DNA of 64,000 nt. It comes from Mycobacterium sp. (GTDB taxonomy: Bacteria; Actinomycetota; Actinomycetes; Mycobacteriales; Mycobacteriaceae). Each line of letters opens with the position of its first letter. The stretch's first letter is position 1. Below the pieces are notes generated by a model. It saw only the letters and a list, made by a program, of their open reading frames with translations. It made no database searches and was not told the DNA's origin. The position numbers and the translations under genes were made by a program. Of this stretch, positions 63,379 to 64,000 are shown one piece after another. The stretch covers positions 1 through 64,000 of the forward strand of contig NZ_SCRH01000055.1 in NCBI RefSeq assembly GCF_004298145.1, in the 5' to 3' direction.

Positions 63379-64000
63379 CTATACCGCCACCAGGTCGTCG
63401 GCGTGCACGGCGGGTCTGCGCAGCTCGCCGGGCAGCTCGCTCGTTGAGCGTCCCATCATCGTGACGAGTTCCGTCGCGTCGTAGGCGACGACGCCGCGGG
63501 CCACCATCGCCGCGTCCGGCCCGCACAGTTCGACGACGTCGCCGCCGTAGAACCGGCCCGTCACCGCGGTGATCCCCGCGGGCAACAGCGAGCGGCGCTG
63601 CCCCACCACGGCGCGTACCGCCCCCTCGTCCAGGATCAGCGCGCCCGCCGCCTCGGCGGCGTAACGCACCCAGAACCGCCGCGCCGACATCCGAACGCGC
63701 CGCGCGGCGAACACCGTGCCGACCGACGCGTCGGTAAGCGCGGTCGCGGCGTCACCCGCGGCGGCCAGCAGCACCGGCACACCGGCGTCGGCGGCCAGCA
63801 GCGCAGACGACATCTTCGAGGTCATACCGCCGGTGCCCAAATCACTGCCCGGCCCGGCGATCACGCCGACCAGATCCGCCGAGTCCGCTACCTCCGGGAT
63901 GAACCGCGCGCCTTCGGTTTTGCGCGGATCGGAGTCGTAGAGCCCATCGATATCCGACAACAACACCAGGGCCTCGGCGCCGACCAGGTGGGCCACCAGC
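63379..64000 (-). CDS. proB: Glutamate 5-kinase ProB (partial, 5' end outside window)
   Basis: C-terminal part of the proline-pathway kinase that phosphorylates glutamate for ProA. Visible are the end of the amino-acid-kinase domain (LVLLSDIDGLYDSDPRK, GTGGMTSKMSSALLAADAGV) and a C-terminal PUA domain (GALILDEGAVRAVVGQRRSLLPAGI in parts, then GVVAYDATEL). The frame is open to the right edge of the window, so the start lies beyond 64000. It converges on the TetR gene with an eight-base gap. Confidence 0.95.
   Translation of the reverse strand, partial: LVAHLVGAEALVLLSDIDGLYDSDPRKTEGARFIPEVADSADLVGVIAGPGSDLGTGGMTSKMSSALLAADAGVPVLLAAAGDAATALTDASVGTVFAARRVRMSARRFWVRYAAEAAGALILDEGAVRAVVGQRRSLLPAGITAVTGRFYGGDVVELCGPDAAMVARGVVAYDATELVTMMGRSTSELPGELRRPAVHADDLVAV

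Overview
The window is a stretch of a mycobacterial chromosome. The evidence is high G+C, frequent GTG and TTG starts, and long collinearity with the Mycobacterium tuberculosis order Rv2391 (nirA) to Rv2439c (proB). It also carries families restricted to mycobacteria (MmpS/MmpL, PapA, PE-PPE-domain hydrolase, OctT/GpgP, LppR). Several M. tuberculosis genes are missing from their usual places (che1/ggtB, PE24, eis, the oxyR-ahpC-ahpD-PE25/PPE41 stretch), and a large lipid cluster is present instead. A non-tuberculous Mycobacterium is therefore likely; I cannot name the species. Locus names such as Rv2402 are recalled by family resemblance, not by a search.

Layout. Positions 1-380 hold a triple direct repeat (possibly the end of an insertion sequence) and the leader of nirA. 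Positions 381-6829 hold sulfur assimilation: nirA-cysH on the plus strand, then the sulfate importer operon subI-cysT-cysW-cysA on the minus strand. Positions 7071-18904 hold two small membrane proteins, a GH15 trehalase, LppR, LepA (apparently with a non-canonical start), a PemK/MazF-like protein, a CBS protein, an RNase Z-like hydrolase, a membrane protein, and the transglutaminase / alpha-E / ATP-grasp triad. Positions 19049-22711 hold rpsT, holA, comEC and comEA.

Positions 22712-45787 are the accessory block, sitting where M. tuberculosis has eis. It holds a two-subunit acyl-CoA dehydrogenase, an 11-kb bimodular polyketide synthase, a PapA acyltransferase, a secreted PE-PPE serine hydrolase/acyltransferase, a StrR/NovG-like ParB-fold regulator, a DapB-like oxidoreductase and an mmpS-mmpL pair. 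Both PKS acyltransferase domains carry the malonyl-type HAFH signature. Module 1 has KR without DH, and module 2 is fully reducing. This fits an unbranched, possibly polyunsaturated acyl chain put on a surface glycolipid, as in the trehalose polyphleate pathway. However, no FadD-type loading ligase and no MmpL10-type gene sits next to it, and a StrR-like regulator is present, so it may be a variant of that pathway.

Positions 45788-64000 return to the conserved backbone. First come DegV, OctT and GpgP (methylglucose lipopolysaccharide synthesis), RsfS and NadD in one minus-strand run, then a VWA/MoxR pair and proA. Next is an MscS channel with a cyclic-nucleotide-binding domain, translationally coupled to a class III cyclase that has lost several catalytic residues. 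Then come rbsK, nadE, an isochorismatase-like hydrolase, a sirtuin, a P450 divergent from a TetR regulator with a striking concentric dyad between them, and the 3' part of proB running off the right edge. A dispersed intergenic repeat lies directly behind the stop codons of the trehalase and the MscS gene, in the same orientation relative to each gene. No tRNA, rRNA, CRISPR array or intact transposase was seen.
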